From assembly GCF_030269905.1 (NCBI RefSeq), contig NZ_BSVC01000001.1, forward strand, positions 434,001 through 498,000: a stretch of DNA of 64,000 bases, written 5' to 3'. The position numbers and the translations under genes were made by a program. Below the pieces are notes generated by a model. It saw only the letters and a list, made by a program, of their open reading frames with translations. It had not been told where the DNA came from and did not search any database. The DNA is from Pelosinus sp. IPA-1 (lineage in GTDB: Bacteria > Bacillota > Negativicutes > DSM-13327). Positions 52,396 to 61,345 of the stretch are shown in pieces (positions within the stretch are counted from its first letter, which is position 1; each line of letters begins with the position of its first letter).

Positions 52396-52638
52396 TGAAT
52401 AAAACCTCCTTATGCATTCTTATTGGTTTGATTTTACTACCTCCTGCTATATTTGCGAATCTTTAAGAATTACCTTGAGTATAAATTGTCTGGCTACATG
52501 ACATTATTGCCCTCATAAAAATTGAACTTTTTGCGCTAATAGTGCTGATTACTAAAACTGTTATTTACATAGGATTTTATTGCCTCTAAAGTGGGAATTA
52601 AAGAACTTGTAATTGAATCGATGTTTAGATTATTTTTA
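52396..52638. other. Intergenic region before the sulfur operon
   Basis: A 243-nt part of a 390-nt gap. AAGGAGG for the facilitator lies at its left end. The rest is AT-rich without a gene, hairpin or clear minus-strand promoter that I can support. The promoter and leader of the sulfur operon follow. Confidence 0.4.
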
Positions 52639-52667
52639 TTGACACAGGAAAAAACGGATGATATACT
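52639..52667 (+). promoter_or_regulatory. Sigma-70-type promoter of the sulfur operon
   Basis: TTGACA (52639-52644), exactly 17 bp, TATACT (52662-52667). This is the best match to consensus in the window and faces the substrate-binding protein gene about 120 bp downstream. Confidence 0.85.
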
Positions 52668-52691
52668 GAGAAAAATTAAATACATAGCTGA

Positions 52692-52752
52692 TTGGAAAAC
52701 CAAAGGCTAAGGATGTCCCCTATTTAGGGCGGACGTTCTTAGTCTTTTTTAT
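52692..52752 (+). promoter_or_regulatory. Leader with two hairpins, candidate attenuator
   Basis: In the transcript leader, TTGG-AAAA-CCAA (52692-52703) is followed directly by a long imperfect stem with outer arms AGGCTAAG (52704-52711) and CTTAGTCT (52738-52745) and a TTTTTT run. No gene precedes it, so the terminator must act within the leader. It matches no riboswitch family I recognise. Confidence 0.65.
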
Positions 52753-52785
52753 TTGCTATAAAATAAAAAAATGAGGAGGATGAAT

Positions 52786-53823
52786 ATGAAATTTGTAAAG
52801 ATTGCCTTGGTGGTAACAGCACTTATCGCATTAGCAGGAGGGATTAGTGGTTGTTCATCAAGTACGGCGGAAAACAAAAATACAAAAGTTAGAATTGCTC
52901 ATTTTCCTAATATTACTCATTCCCAGGCTCTCGTCGGCAGAGCCAATGGTCAATTTCAAAAAGCCCTAGGAGAAGCAAATCAAATTGAATGGAAAACCTT
53001 CAATGCGGGACCTGCAGAAATTGAAGCCTTATTTGCTGGAGAAGTGGATATTGGTTATATCGGTCCTGGTCCTGCCATTAACGGCTATACGAAATCAAAG
53101 GGGGATCTGCAAATCATTGCGGGGGCAACGGATGCAGGTGCTATCCTTGTAACGAGAAAAGACTTAGTCTTAAAAAACGTAGGGGAACTAAGCGGCAAAC
53201 GAATTGCTGTTCCGCAGTTTGGTAATACACAAGACTTATCCTTAAGACACATTCTACAAGAAAATGGATTAACAGATACAACAAAAGGTGGCACAGTAGA
53301 AGTAAGGCAAGCCGATAATCCTGATATTAAGACATTGCTTGATAAGGGAGAAATCGATGCTGCCCTTGTTCCGGAGCCATGGGGAGCCCGATTAATCAGT
53401 GAAGTCAAAGCCAATGTATTATTAGATGATAAACAGGTGTGGAGAGATGGTAATTACACAACGGCAGTTGTTGTTGCTAGAACACAATTTATCAAAGATC
53501 ATCCAGATTTAGTTGAAAAATTCATCAGGACTCATGTGGAATTGACGGACTACATTAACAAAAATCCTGAGCCAGCAAAAGAAACGGTGAATGCTCAGAT
53601 TAAAGAATTTACAGGTAAACCTTTAGCCAAGGAAATTTTAGATGATGCTTTTAAAAGATTAACCATAACTAATGATCCAGAGAAAGATTCTGTAATTGAC
53701 TTCGTCAAACTATCCGTCGATGCAGGCTTTATCAAAACGGCACCGGATCTCAAGAATCTATTTAACTTTACAATATTGAATAAGGTTCTAAAGGAAAAAG
53801 GGTTAAAGGAAATCGAGAATTGA
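52786..53823 (+). CDS. ssuA: SsuA/NrtA-type ABC transporter substrate-binding lipoprotein
   Basis: A 345-residue extracellular lipoprotein. The signal KFVKIALVVTALIALAG ends in lipobox ISGC. The body has RIAHFPNITHSQALVGRANG, IGYIGPGPAINGY, and VPQFGNTQDLSLRHILQENG, typical of the aliphatic sulfonate/nitrate-type binding protein family. Because sulfate-activating genes follow in the same operon, the ligand may be sulfate or a sulfonate. ATG 52786 is chosen because GAGGAGGA precedes it and it gives the signal peptide; the upstream ATG 52771 lies within that site. Confidence 0.88.
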   Translation: MKFVKIALVVTALIALAGGISGCSSSTAENKNTKVRIAHFPNITHSQALVGRANGQFQKALGEANQIEWKTFNAGPAEIEALFAGEVDIGYIGPGPAINGYTKSKGDLQIIAGATDAGAILVTRKDLVLKNVGELSGKRIAVPQFGNTQDLSLRHILQENGLTDTTKGGTVEVRQADNPDIKTLLDKGEIDAALVPEPWGARLISEVKANVLLDDKQVWRDGNYTTAVVVARTQFIKDHPDLVEKFIRTHVELTDYINKNPEPAKETVNAQIKEFTGKPLAKEILDDAFKRLTITNDPEKDSVIDFVKLSVDAGFIKTAPDLKNLFNFTILNKVLKEKGLKEIEN

Positions 53824-53833
53824 GGTGTTATAG

Positions 53834-54673
53834 ATGAGTATAGTAGTAGAAAATGTCAGTAAAAGCTTTATTACCAAAACAGATAATATAAAAACTCTCG
53901 ATAACATCAATGTTACCTTTCACAAGGGTGAATTTGTTTGTATTCTAGGACCTTCAGGGTGTGGGAAGTCAACTCTTTTAAATATTATTGCTGGATTAGA
54001 AGAAGCCACAACAGGAAGAGTGGTTTCTAACGGTACTGAAGTAAAGGGGGCTGGACCTGACCGGGTTGTTATGTTTCAGGAAGCAGCCCTATTTCCTTGG
54101 CTTAAAGTCATTGACAATGTGGAATTTGGTATGAAAATTGCTGGCATTCCTAAAGAAGAACGCAGAGAAAAAGCGGCAAAATATTTGAAGATGGTACATC
54201 TTACTCGCTTTCAAAATTGCTTCATACATGAATTGTCAGGTGGAATGCGGCAGAGGGTTGCGTTGGCTAGAGCGTTAACTTTAGATTCAGAGGTACTCTT
54301 AATGGATGAACCCTTTGCTGCTTTAGATAGTCAGACGAAGAGTATTTTACAAGTGGAATTGCAACAAATTTGGTTAGAAACCAAAAAAAATATTATCTTT
54401 GTTACTCATAATGTGGAAGAAGCAGTTCTACTGGCAGATCGGGTTATTGTCATGGCAGCCAATCCTGGTGTGATAAAAAAGGAATTCCATATACAACTTG
54501 CCAGACCAAGGCAACCAGAAAATGTGGATTTGGCTTATCTTGCAGCAGACATCATGAAAGAACTAAAAGAGGAGGTGGAGAAGGTTGCCAAAGCTGAATT
54601 TGACACTGATTGGACTAGCAAAAAAGGTACTATTTTACCTGCTTCTGATAATAATCTGGGAACTGGCATATAG
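53834..54673 (+). CDS. ssuB: ABC transporter ATP-binding protein (SsuB-like)
   Basis: A 279-residue ATPase of the nitrate/sulfonate/taurine type. Walker A GPSGCGKSTL, signature LSGGMRQRVALARALT, Walker B LLMDEPFAALD and the H-loop THN are all present. It powers the transporter with the lipoprotein upstream and the permease downstream. Its last 89 bp overlap the permease in another frame. ATG 53834 follows GAGGTG. Confidence 0.93.
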   Translation: MSIVVENVSKSFITKTDNIKTLDNINVTFHKGEFVCILGPSGCGKSTLLNIIAGLEEATTGRVVSNGTEVKGAGPDRVVMFQEAALFPWLKVIDNVEFGMKIAGIPKEERREKAAKYLKMVHLTRFQNCFIHELSGGMRQRVALARALTLDSEVLLMDEPFAALDSQTKSILQVELQQIWLETKKNIIFVTHNVEEAVLLADRVIVMAANPGVIKKEFHIQLARPRQPENVDLAYLAADIMKELKEEVEKVAKAEFDTDWTSKKGTILPASDNNLGTGI

Positions 54674-55379
54674 GATTGGCGTAGATTGGCTACGATTGTG
54701 GAAGGCATATATTTTTCCATCTCCTATTGCTGTTTTTACCACCCTTTGGGGGTTGGTAGCAGATGGCACCCTTGCCATTGCCGTTTTGGCAAGTGCCAAA
54801 AGAATATTGCTTGGGTATTTTATATCTATCATTATAGGTATATTGGTTGGTCTTGCCATTGTACGATTTAAGTATCTTGATGAAAACGTAAGTCCATTAA
54901 TATTAGGATTACAAACATTGCCAAGCATTTGTTGGTTACCTTTCTCGATTCTTTGGTATGGATTAAATGAGAGTGCTATTATCTTTGTTATCGCAGTAGG
55001 TTCAACCTTTGCTGTTTCCATTGCCATAGAATCGGGTATGAAAAATATAAATCCTATCTTTGTGAGAGCGGCAAAAACAATGGGTGCTAAAGGATTTAAA
55101 CTGTACTGGAATGTGATCATTCCTGCAAGCCTTCCTAGTATTATTTCAGGCTTAAAACAAGGATGGTCTTTTGCTTGGAGAGCCTTAATGGCAGGGGAAA
55201 TGATATCTGCAACCAAGGGGCTGGGGCAGGTGCTTATGGTGGGCAGAGATTTAGCAGATATTAGCCAAGTGATGGCGATTATGATTGTCATTGTTGTGCT
55301 TGGTGTTGCAGTAGATAAATTAATATTTGGACGAATTGAAATGGATATTAGGCAAAAATGGGGCTTAGATAAAGCGTAA
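54585..55379 (+). CDS. ssuC: ABC transporter permease (SsuC-like)
   Basis: A 264-residue membrane permease with about six helices. TM1 (VLFYLLLIIIWELAYRIG) lies in the region overlapping the ATPase gene, and PSPIAVFTTLW follows as in SsuC/TauC. The EAA-type loop is VRAAKTMGAKGFKLYWNVII. It starts at TTG 54585, 7 nt after AGGAGGTGG; a later start would delete TM1. So the 89-bp overlap with ssuB appears real. Confidence 0.92.
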   Translation: MPKLNLTLIGLAKKVLFYLLLIIIWELAYRIGVDWLRLWKAYIFPSPIAVFTTLWGLVADGTLAIAVLASAKRILLGYFISIIIGILVGLAIVRFKYLDENVSPLILGLQTLPSICWLPFSILWYGLNESAIIFVIAVGSTFAVSIAIESGMKNINPIFVRAAKTMGAKGFKLYWNVIIPASLPSIISGLKQGWSFAWRALMAGEMISATKGLGQVLMVGRDLADISQVMAIMIVIVVLGVAVDKLIFGRIEMDIRQKWGLDKA

Positions 55380-55419
55380 TGAAACCAGTTTGTGGGGAAT
55401 GAGAAAGTAGGTGTAGTTG

Positions 55420-57108
55420 ATGGAGTTAACCATAAAGGATCTTGAAACAGATGTTTTGATAGTTGGCGGCGGAACGGCAGGCTGTTTTGCGGCGATAACC
55501 ATTGCTGAAAATTCAAAGGCTAAGGTACTCATTGCAGAAAAGGCGAATCTTAAACGGAGCGGCTGTCTTGCTGCAGGGGTTAATGCCCTAAATGCCTATA
55601 TTGTAAAAGGTCAAACACCTGAAACCTATCTTAATTATGTAAGAAATGATGCAGAAGGTGTGATCAGAGAAGATCTTGTATATACCATTTCTCAAAGACT
55701 AAATGCAGTCACAGAGAAAATGGAGACATTAGGTCTTGTCATACTGAAGGATGAGACAGGAGAGTATGTTTCTAGAGGCAATAGAAATATAAAAATTAAT
55801 GGGGAAAATATTAAGCCTATCCTTGCTGATGGGGTAAGGAAAAGCCAGAATGTAACTGTTTTAAATCGAGTGAACATCATTGACTATATTGTGCAAGAGG
55901 GAAAAGTAATCGGTGCCTATGGTTTTTCACTAGATCAGAATATATTATACGTTATTGGCGCAAAAGCGGTAATCTGTACTACGGGAGGGGCTGCGGGGTT
56001 ATATAAACCCAATAACCCTGGATTTTCGAAACATAAGATGTGGTACTCTCCCTTTAATACAGGAGCTGGTTATGCCATGGGAATTAGGGCTGGCGCTGAG
56101 ATGACGACCTTTGAAATGCGATTTATCGCTCTTCGTTGTAAAGATACCATTGCCCCTACTGGAACAATCGCACAAGGAATTGGAGCCCAGCAAATTAATG
56201 GACTGGGAGAAGAATACGAAAAAAATTATGGAGCCGGGAAAACTTCCCTTCGAATGTATTCTACCGTAATGGAAAATAAAGCAGGCAGAGGGCCCTGTTA
56301 CTTAAAAACCGTAGGCATTTCAGCTGAACAAGAAGGAGATCTTTATAAGGCTTATCTCAATATGGCTCCTGCTCAAACCTTACGATGGCTTGAAAATGGT
56401 AATGGTCCTGCTGCTGAGAATGTGGAAATTGAAGGTACGGAACCCTACATTGTGGGTGGGCATACAGGAAGCGGGTATTGGGTAGATACCAAACGAGAGA
56501 CGACACTGAAAGGACTGTATGCAGCTGGCGATGTGGCTGGCGGAAGTCCACAGAAATATGTAACAGGTTGTTTTGCCGAAGGAGAAATCGCCGCGTTCTC
56601 AGTCTTAGCTTATCTACAGTGTGCAACAAAGTTGGTTCCTAATATAGAAGAAAGTAAGAAAAAGCTGGCAGAGGTAAATCAATATTTAAGTAGTAGAGTA
56701 AGCTTTTATACTGTAGAAGAAGTAGAAGAAGCTATGCAAAAAATAATGGATGAGTATGCTGGTGGAATTTCGTCTGGTTATACCTATAATTCTCGTAAAC
56801 TGCAAGAAGCCCAGAAAAGAATTATAGAAATACTAGATATCAGTCAAAAGCTTGTAGCCGAGGATTTGCATCAACTGATGTTGATCTATGAAGTCATTGA
56901 TAGATTGTATGTATGCCAAACTCTCATTGCCCATTTAGAAGCAAGGCAAGAAACCCGCTGGCATTCTTTTCAGGAAAATGCAGATTATCCGAATCGAGAC
57001 GATGAAAACTGGTTGAAGTTTGTTAATTCACGGTTTGAAGCAGGAAAAATCAAAATGGTAATGCGAGACTTGATTAAAAAGGATGACATTTATGAGCATA
57101 AAGATTGA
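55420..57108 (+). CDS. aprA: Adenylylsulfate reductase alpha subunit-like flavoprotein
   Basis: A 562-residue flavoprotein of the succinate dehydrogenase/AprA superfamily. It has the FAD motif DVLIVGGGTAGCFAAITIAE, SGCLAAGVNALNAYIVKG like the AprA core, TFEMRFIALRCKD, and a GHTGSGYWVDTKRETTLKGL FAD-capping segment. With AprB it should reduce APS to sulfite and AMP. It is shorter than dissimilatory AprA (over 600). CysD and CysN, which make APS, are encoded directly after, which strongly supports the assignment. No Qmo or Sat is present. ATG 55420 follows TAGGTG. Confidence 0.88.
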   Translation: MELTIKDLETDVLIVGGGTAGCFAAITIAENSKAKVLIAEKANLKRSGCLAAGVNALNAYIVKGQTPETYLNYVRNDAEGVIREDLVYTISQRLNAVTEKMETLGLVILKDETGEYVSRGNRNIKINGENIKPILADGVRKSQNVTVLNRVNIIDYIVQEGKVIGAYGFSLDQNILYVIGAKAVICTTGGAAGLYKPNNPGFSKHKMWYSPFNTGAGYAMGIRAGAEMTTFEMRFIALRCKDTIAPTGTIAQGIGAQQINGLGEEYEKNYGAGKTSLRMYSTVMENKAGRGPCYLKTVGISAEQEGDLYKAYLNMAPAQTLRWLENGNGPAAENVEIEGTEPYIVGGHTGSGYWVDTKRETTLKGLYAAGDVAGGSPQKYVTGCFAEGEIAAFSVLAYLQCATKLVPNIEESKKKLAEVNQYLSSRVSFYTVEEVEEAMQKIMDEYAGGISSGYTYNSRKLQEAQKRIIEILDISQKLVAEDLHQLMLIYEVIDRLYVCQTLIAHLEARQETRWHSFQENADYPNRDDENWLKFVNSRFEAGKIKMVMRDLIKKDDIYEHKD

Positions 57109-57406
57109 TCTTCAAAAGTGTACTGGCTGCGGAAAATGCCGTGAGGTTTGTCCTGGCAGTTTACTATATAAAGATATAGCTGGTAAGACACAAATCAGAT
57201 ATCTCAAAGAATGTTGGGGCTGTACTTCTTGTGTAAAAGAATGCAGTTTTAATGCGATTCAATACTATCTTGGTGCAGATATGGGTGGTAAAGGTAGTTT
57301 TCTTTATACAAAACAGGAAGGGCAGTTATTGCATTGGATTGTTGTTTTACCTGATGGTACTGAAAAAATTCTTACCACGGATAAGAGCCAAGCAAATGCA
57401 TACTAG
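57092..57406 (+). CDS. aprB: Adenylylsulfate reductase beta subunit-like ferredoxin
   Basis: A 104-residue ferredoxin. Two [4Fe-4S] motifs, CTGCGKCREVCPG and CWGCTSCVKECS, the second with the Trp seen in AprB, are followed by a C-terminal beta segment (GADMGGKGSFLYTKQEG). It passes electrons to AprA FAD. It lacks the long tail of dissimilatory AprB. It overlaps the aprA stop by 17 bp, and ATG 57092 is chosen over 57083 because of AAAGGATG spacing. Confidence 0.9.
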   Translation: MSIKIDLQKCTGCGKCREVCPGSLLYKDIAGKTQIRYLKECWGCTSCVKECSFNAIQYYLGADMGGKGSFLYTKQEGQLLHWIVVLPDGTEKILTTDKSQANAY

Positions 57407-57433
57407 AAAAAAGGATTTGAGGAGGATGAGATT

Positions 57434-58234
57434 ATGGATCATTTAGATAGATTAGAAGCGCAAAGTATTTTTATTTTGAGAGAGGCGTATAAGAAATTTG
57501 GTAAGTTAGGGATGTTGTGGTCCATCGGCAAAGATTCAACTGTTATGTTATGGCTGGCGAAAAAGGCGTTTTTTGGTCATTGTCCTTTTCCCTTCATCCA
57601 TGTAGATACGACCCATAAGATTCCAGAAATGATTGCTTTTCGCGATCGCATGGCAAAAGAATATAATATAGAACTGATTGTTCATACAAATGAGGAAGCG
57701 CTAAAGGCAGGCATGGGTCCAGACAAAGGCAGATTGGTTTGCTGCAAAGCCTTAAAAACGGATGGTTTGCAACAGGTAGTTACCAAGTATGAATTTGAAG
57801 GATTAATTTTAGGGATTCGCAGAGACGAAGAAGGATCCCGTTCTAAGGAACGAGTTTTTAGTGAAAGAAATAAAGATTCGGAGTGGGATTATACCAATCA
57901 GGCGCCGGAGTTATGGGATCAATTCAAAACAGATTTTCCTAAGGGCAATCACATTAGAGTACATCCAATTCTCCATTGGAATGAAATGGATATTTGGGCT
58001 TATATTGAACGGGAAAAAATTGAGCTTGTCGATCTTTATTTTGCGAAAAATGGTAAACGTTACAGAAGTTTAGGATGTGCTCCTTGCACAGGGCAGATTG
58101 ATTCAAACGCTGTCACTGTTGCTGAGATTATTGAAGAATTGAAAAATACTAAGGTCGGCGAGAGAGCCGGAAGAGCGCAAGACCAAGAAGATTCTTATGC
58201 TATGCAAAAACTTCGTAAAGATGGGTATATGTAG
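57434..58234 (+). CDS. cysD: Sulfate adenylyltransferase subunit 2
   Basis: A 266-residue PP-loop ATP sulfurylase subunit. The ATP loop is [17 protein letters not shown]; further marks are [54 protein letters not shown] and CAPCTGQI. With CysN it forms APS from sulfate and ATP. It is the typical assimilatory enzyme, though here it sits with AprAB and not with PAPS enzymes. TGAGGAGG precedes ATG 57434. Confidence 0.95.
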   Translation: MDHLDRLEAQSIFILREAYKKFGKLGMLWSIGKDSTVMLWLAKKAFFGHCPFPFIHVDTTHKIPEMIAFRDRMAKEYNIELIVHTNEEALKAGMGPDKGRLVCCKALKTDGLQQVVTKYEFEGLILGIRRDEEGSRSKERVFSERNKDSEWDYTNQAPELWDQFKTDFPKGNHIRVHPILHWNEMDIWAYIEREKIELVDLYFAKNGKRYRSLGCAPCTGQIDSNAVTVAEIIEELKNTKVGERAGRAQDQEDSYAMQKLRKDGYM

Positions 58235-58275
58235 CACTGTGGACGTTATTAGAGATAGATAAGGGAGGTTAACAA

Positions 58276-60000
58276 ATGGATATTACGAGAGAAGTATTAA
58301 ATATTGTTGTTGTAGGGCACGTAGATCATGGGAAGTCCACGGTGATAGGTCGATTGCTATATGATACAAAATCTCTTCCAGAAGGGGCGATTGATAGAGT
58401 AAAGAGGATAGCTAAGGAAAAAGGTAAGCCTTTTGAATACGCTTATCTTCTAGATGCCTTTGAGGAGGAACAAAAACAAGGGATTACCATTGATACAACC
58501 CAACTGCAATTTCGTACGGACAAGAGGGATTATGTCATCATTGACGCACCAGGTCATAAAGAATTTTTGAAAAACATGATCTCTGGTGCAGCTAGTGCAG
58601 AGGCAGCATTACTGATTATCGATGCCAATGAAGGGATTCAAGAACAGTCCAAAAGACATGGTTATATATTGTCTCTATTAGGAATACAAAAGGCCTATGT
58701 ATTAGTCAATAAAATGGACTTAATAGAGTATTCCGAAGAGAAGTTTAATAACATAAAGCAAGAAATGAATGAGTTTTTGAACAGTCTTCATGTATATCCT
58801 TTAAAATATATACCTGTTTCTGCTTTTCATGGCGAAAATATAACAACCCCCTCAGATAAAATGCCATGGTATAAAGGTGAGCCTGTTCTCGGAGCCATTG
58901 ATTTATTTGAAAAGGATAAAGGGTTAGAGGGAAAACCTTTACGATTCCCGATACAAGACGTATACAAGTTTGATAATAGACGAATTATTGCAGGCAGAAT
59001 CGAGGCTGGTACTTTAAAAACAGGTGATGAAATTTTAATATCGCCGAGTAATAAGGTGACCAAGGTAAAAAGCATAGAGTATTGGGTAGATAAAGATAAA
59101 AAAGATAGTATTTCTGCAGGGATGTCTGTAGGCATAACAGTGGAAGATGAATTTTTTAATCAACGAGGCGAGTTTATTTCCCATACCTACGATACACCAT
59201 TAACTGCTGATACCTTTAAGGTGAGTTTGTTTTGGATGGGGAAAAACGATCTAGTAAAGAAAAAAGAATATAAGCTCAAACTAGCCACACAAGAAGTAGA
59301 ATGTGAAGTTTTTGCGATTAATAAGGTAATTGATGCCACTACATTAGAAAATATCGAAAATTCGAATCAGGCAAAGACCAACGATGTGGCAGAAGTAACC
59401 ATCAAGACGAAACGGAAAATCTGTTTTGATGAATTTAGAAATAACCAAAATACAGGAAGATTTGTTATTGTAGACGGCTATGATGTTTGTGGCGGTGGAA
59501 TTGTTACTGGTCTCGTACAAGAAAGACAGCTTTCCAGTAAATTTGCCCAAAAAGAGGATGAAATAGTAATAAGTTGTTTTGATGAATATTATTATATCCT
59601 TTCTGAGGGCGGGTTAAAGAAGTTAGAGGCAATTCCTCATACCTTTACCATTGGTGATGTCATACCTTCCACCGGTGCTACTTATGAGTACCCAGAAGAT
59701 TTTAATCTGGTAGATGTGAAAACCAATCTTGTCGGGAAAGTAAGAAAATCTAAGTTGCAAGAGATTAGTTTAGTAAACGATATTGCCTATGATAAAGTAC
59801 TATTTATCGATTCCCAGGGAGCCTACATCCGGGTGCAATCAGGAGAAGACTTTGTAGCTTTCAAGACAGAGCTAGAAAAGTTGCAATCAGCGAATATAGC
59901 TCTGGCTGATTTTGCTAACAAATGGTTCGCCTTTATGCACTTTAGACAAGTAAGGTATTTGCAAGCTGCGAAATCTTTGGAAATCGAGTATCAAATATAG
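58276..60000 (+). CDS. cysN: Sulfate adenylyltransferase subunit 1 (GTPase) with extended C-terminus
   Basis: A 574-residue translation-factor-type GTPase. Residues about 1-430 match Cys[45 protein letters not shown], and NKMDLI. The last about 110 residues (from [20 protein letters not shown] to the end) go beyond the normal 475. They contain no GxxGxGKS loop, so this is not an APS kinase fusion. The extension is of unknown role. It ends the sulfur operon. Confidence 0.93.
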   Translation: MDITREVLNIVVVGHVDHGKSTVIGRLLYDTKSLPEGAIDRVKRIAKEKGKPFEYAYLLDAFEEEQKQGITIDTTQLQFRTDKRDYVIIDAPGHKEFLKNMISGAASAEAALLIIDANEGIQEQSKRHGYILSLLGIQKAYVLVNKMDLIEYSEEKFNNIKQEMNEFLNSLHVYPLKYIPVSAFHGENITTPSDKMPWYKGEPVLGAIDLFEKDKGLEGKPLRFPIQDVYKFDNRRIIAGRIEAGTLKTGDEILISPSNKVTKVKSIEYWVDKDKKDSISAGMSVGITVEDEFFNQRGEFISHTYDTPLTADTFKVSLFWMGKNDLVKKKEYKLKLATQEVECEVFAINKVIDATTLENIENSNQAKTNDVAEVTIKTKRKICFDEFRNNQNTGRFVIVDGYDVCGGGIVTGLVQERQLSSKFAQKEDEIVISCFDEYYYILSEGGLKKLEAIPHTFTIGDVIPSTGATYEYPEDFNLVDVKTNLVGKVRKSKLQEISLVNDIAYDKVLFIDSQGAYIRVQSGEDFVAFKTELEKLQSANIALADFANKWFAFMHFRQVRYLQAAKSLEIEYQI

Positions 60001-60033
60001 GCTTTGCCAGCTATTAGAACTTTTATGTTCTGA

Positions 60034-60076
60034 GTAGTCCGCGCAGGCTCCATTTGAAGCCTGCGCTTGGACTGCT
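60034..60076 (+). terminator. Imperfect hairpin after cysN
   Basis: AGTCCGCGCAGGCT pairs with AGCCTGCGCTTGGACT with an internal bulge. There is no T-run, so termination is uncertain. It stands alone between two operons. Confidence 0.45.
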
Positions 60077-60178
60077 AGTTACAAGGACGCAGCTACGTTT
60101 ATCTTATGCTTTCCATTTTTCTTTAATAGAGATAAATCGGTTAGAAAATAGACAGAAAAAGTAAGGATGGTGTTTATT

Positions 60179-61306
60179 GTGAAAAAGATGATGGCTCTAA
60201 TTGCTATGCTTATGATGGTAATGGTTATCTCAGGCTGTAGTCAAAATACAGCAGCAACTAGTAAGGAAATTACGATTGGCCTTACAGCTCCCTTAACCGG
60301 TGATAATGCGGAATATGGTCAGTCCTTTAAAAATGCTGTAGAACTTGCATTGGAAAAGGCAAATGCCAATGGAGGCATTAATGGTAAAAAAATTACTCTT
60401 CTTGCGAATGATAGTAAAGCAGATCCCAAAGAGGCTGCTAATATTGCCCAAAAATTTGTATCTGATAGTAAAGTCATTGGTGTTATTGGCGATTTTACAA
60501 GTACAGCAGCATTGGCGGGTGCACCTATATACCAAAAGGGTGGCTTAGTACAATTATCACCAACTTCATCACATCCTGATTTCACGAAACAAGGGAAATT
60601 TATGTTCCGGAATATTGCAACTCAGGAACAAGAAGGGCCATTATTAGCTGACTATGGAATTAATAACTTACATAAAAAACGTATTGCTGTTATTTTTATT
60701 AATAATGACTGGGGTATTGTAGCCAAAGATAACTTCATCAAGGGTGTGCAAAAATTAGGCGGTGAAATAGTGGCTACTGAACCCTATCTGCCAGAACAAG
60801 GTAAAGATTTTAGCGCTATCATTACTAAGGTTAGGGAAAGTAACCCTGATTTACTGTTTATCGGGTCAATGTATACTGATACCGCTCTTATCGCCCAACA
60901 AGCACGTAAAGCTAATTTTAATGTTGAGTTAATTGGTACTGGATCTCTTTATTCGGAAGAATTAATAAAATTAGGAGGAGCAGCAGTAGAGGGTCTACAC
61001 CTTACTTGTTCTTTTTATCCTCTAGATCCTCGTCCAGAAGTGCAAGATTTCGTAAAAAACTACCAAGCTAAATATGGAAAAGCTCCAACCATGTTTGCTG
61101 CACAGGCTTACGATGCAGCCAATTTAATGATTGAAGCACTAAAAGCTGGTGCTACTGATCGTACATCGTTGCGTGACAAACTCGCGGCAATCAAAAATTT
61201 CCCAGGGGTGACAGGTAAAACTTCTTTTGATGAAAATCGCAATGTAGAAAAAGACCTGACTAAGTTGATTGTTAAAGATGGGAAGTTTGTTCCATATAAT
61301 CCTTAA
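60179..61306 (+). CDS. livJ: Branched-chain amino-acid type ABC substrate-binding lipoprotein
   Basis: A 375-residue lipoprotein. The signal KKMMALIAMLMMVMVISG ends at a lipobox Cys (ISGC). The mature part starts with ITIGLTAPLTGDNAEYGQSF, typical of LivJ/K, and contains VIGVIGDFTSTAALAGAPIY. The ligand may be leucine, isoleucine, valine or another amino acid. GTG 60179 is chosen because GTAAGGATGG precedes it; ATG 60167 would lie in the ribosome site. Confidence 0.9.
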   Translation: MKKMMALIAMLMMVMVISGCSQNTAATSKEITIGLTAPLTGDNAEYGQSFKNAVELALEKANANGGINGKKITLLANDSKADPKEAANIAQKFVSDSKVIGVIGDFTSTAALAGAPIYQKGGLVQLSPTSSHPDFTKQGKFMFRNIATQEQEGPLLADYGINNLHKKRIAVIFINNDWGIVAKDNFIKGVQKLGGEIVATEPYLPEQGKDFSAIITKVRESNPDLLFIGSMYTDTALIAQQARKANFNVELIGTGSLYSEELIKLGGAAVEGLHLTCSFYPLDPRPEVQDFVKNYQAKYGKAPTMFAAQAYDAANLMIEALKAGATDRTSLRDKLAAIKNFPGVTGKTSFDENRNVEKDLTKLIVKDGKFVPYNP

Positions 61307-61345
61307 GTTTTAGGATGAATTGCTAGGTAGAAAGGGTGAGTTACA

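Noticed and set aside
54635-55516. 293-codon minus-strand open frame across ssuC and aprA
   Set aside because: It is antisense to two well-conserved genes, has no ribosome site and no recognisable protein pattern.
58276-60000. Bifunctional CysNC (ATP sulfurylase-APS kinase)
   Set aside because: The C-terminal extension has no P-loop or other APS kinase motif.
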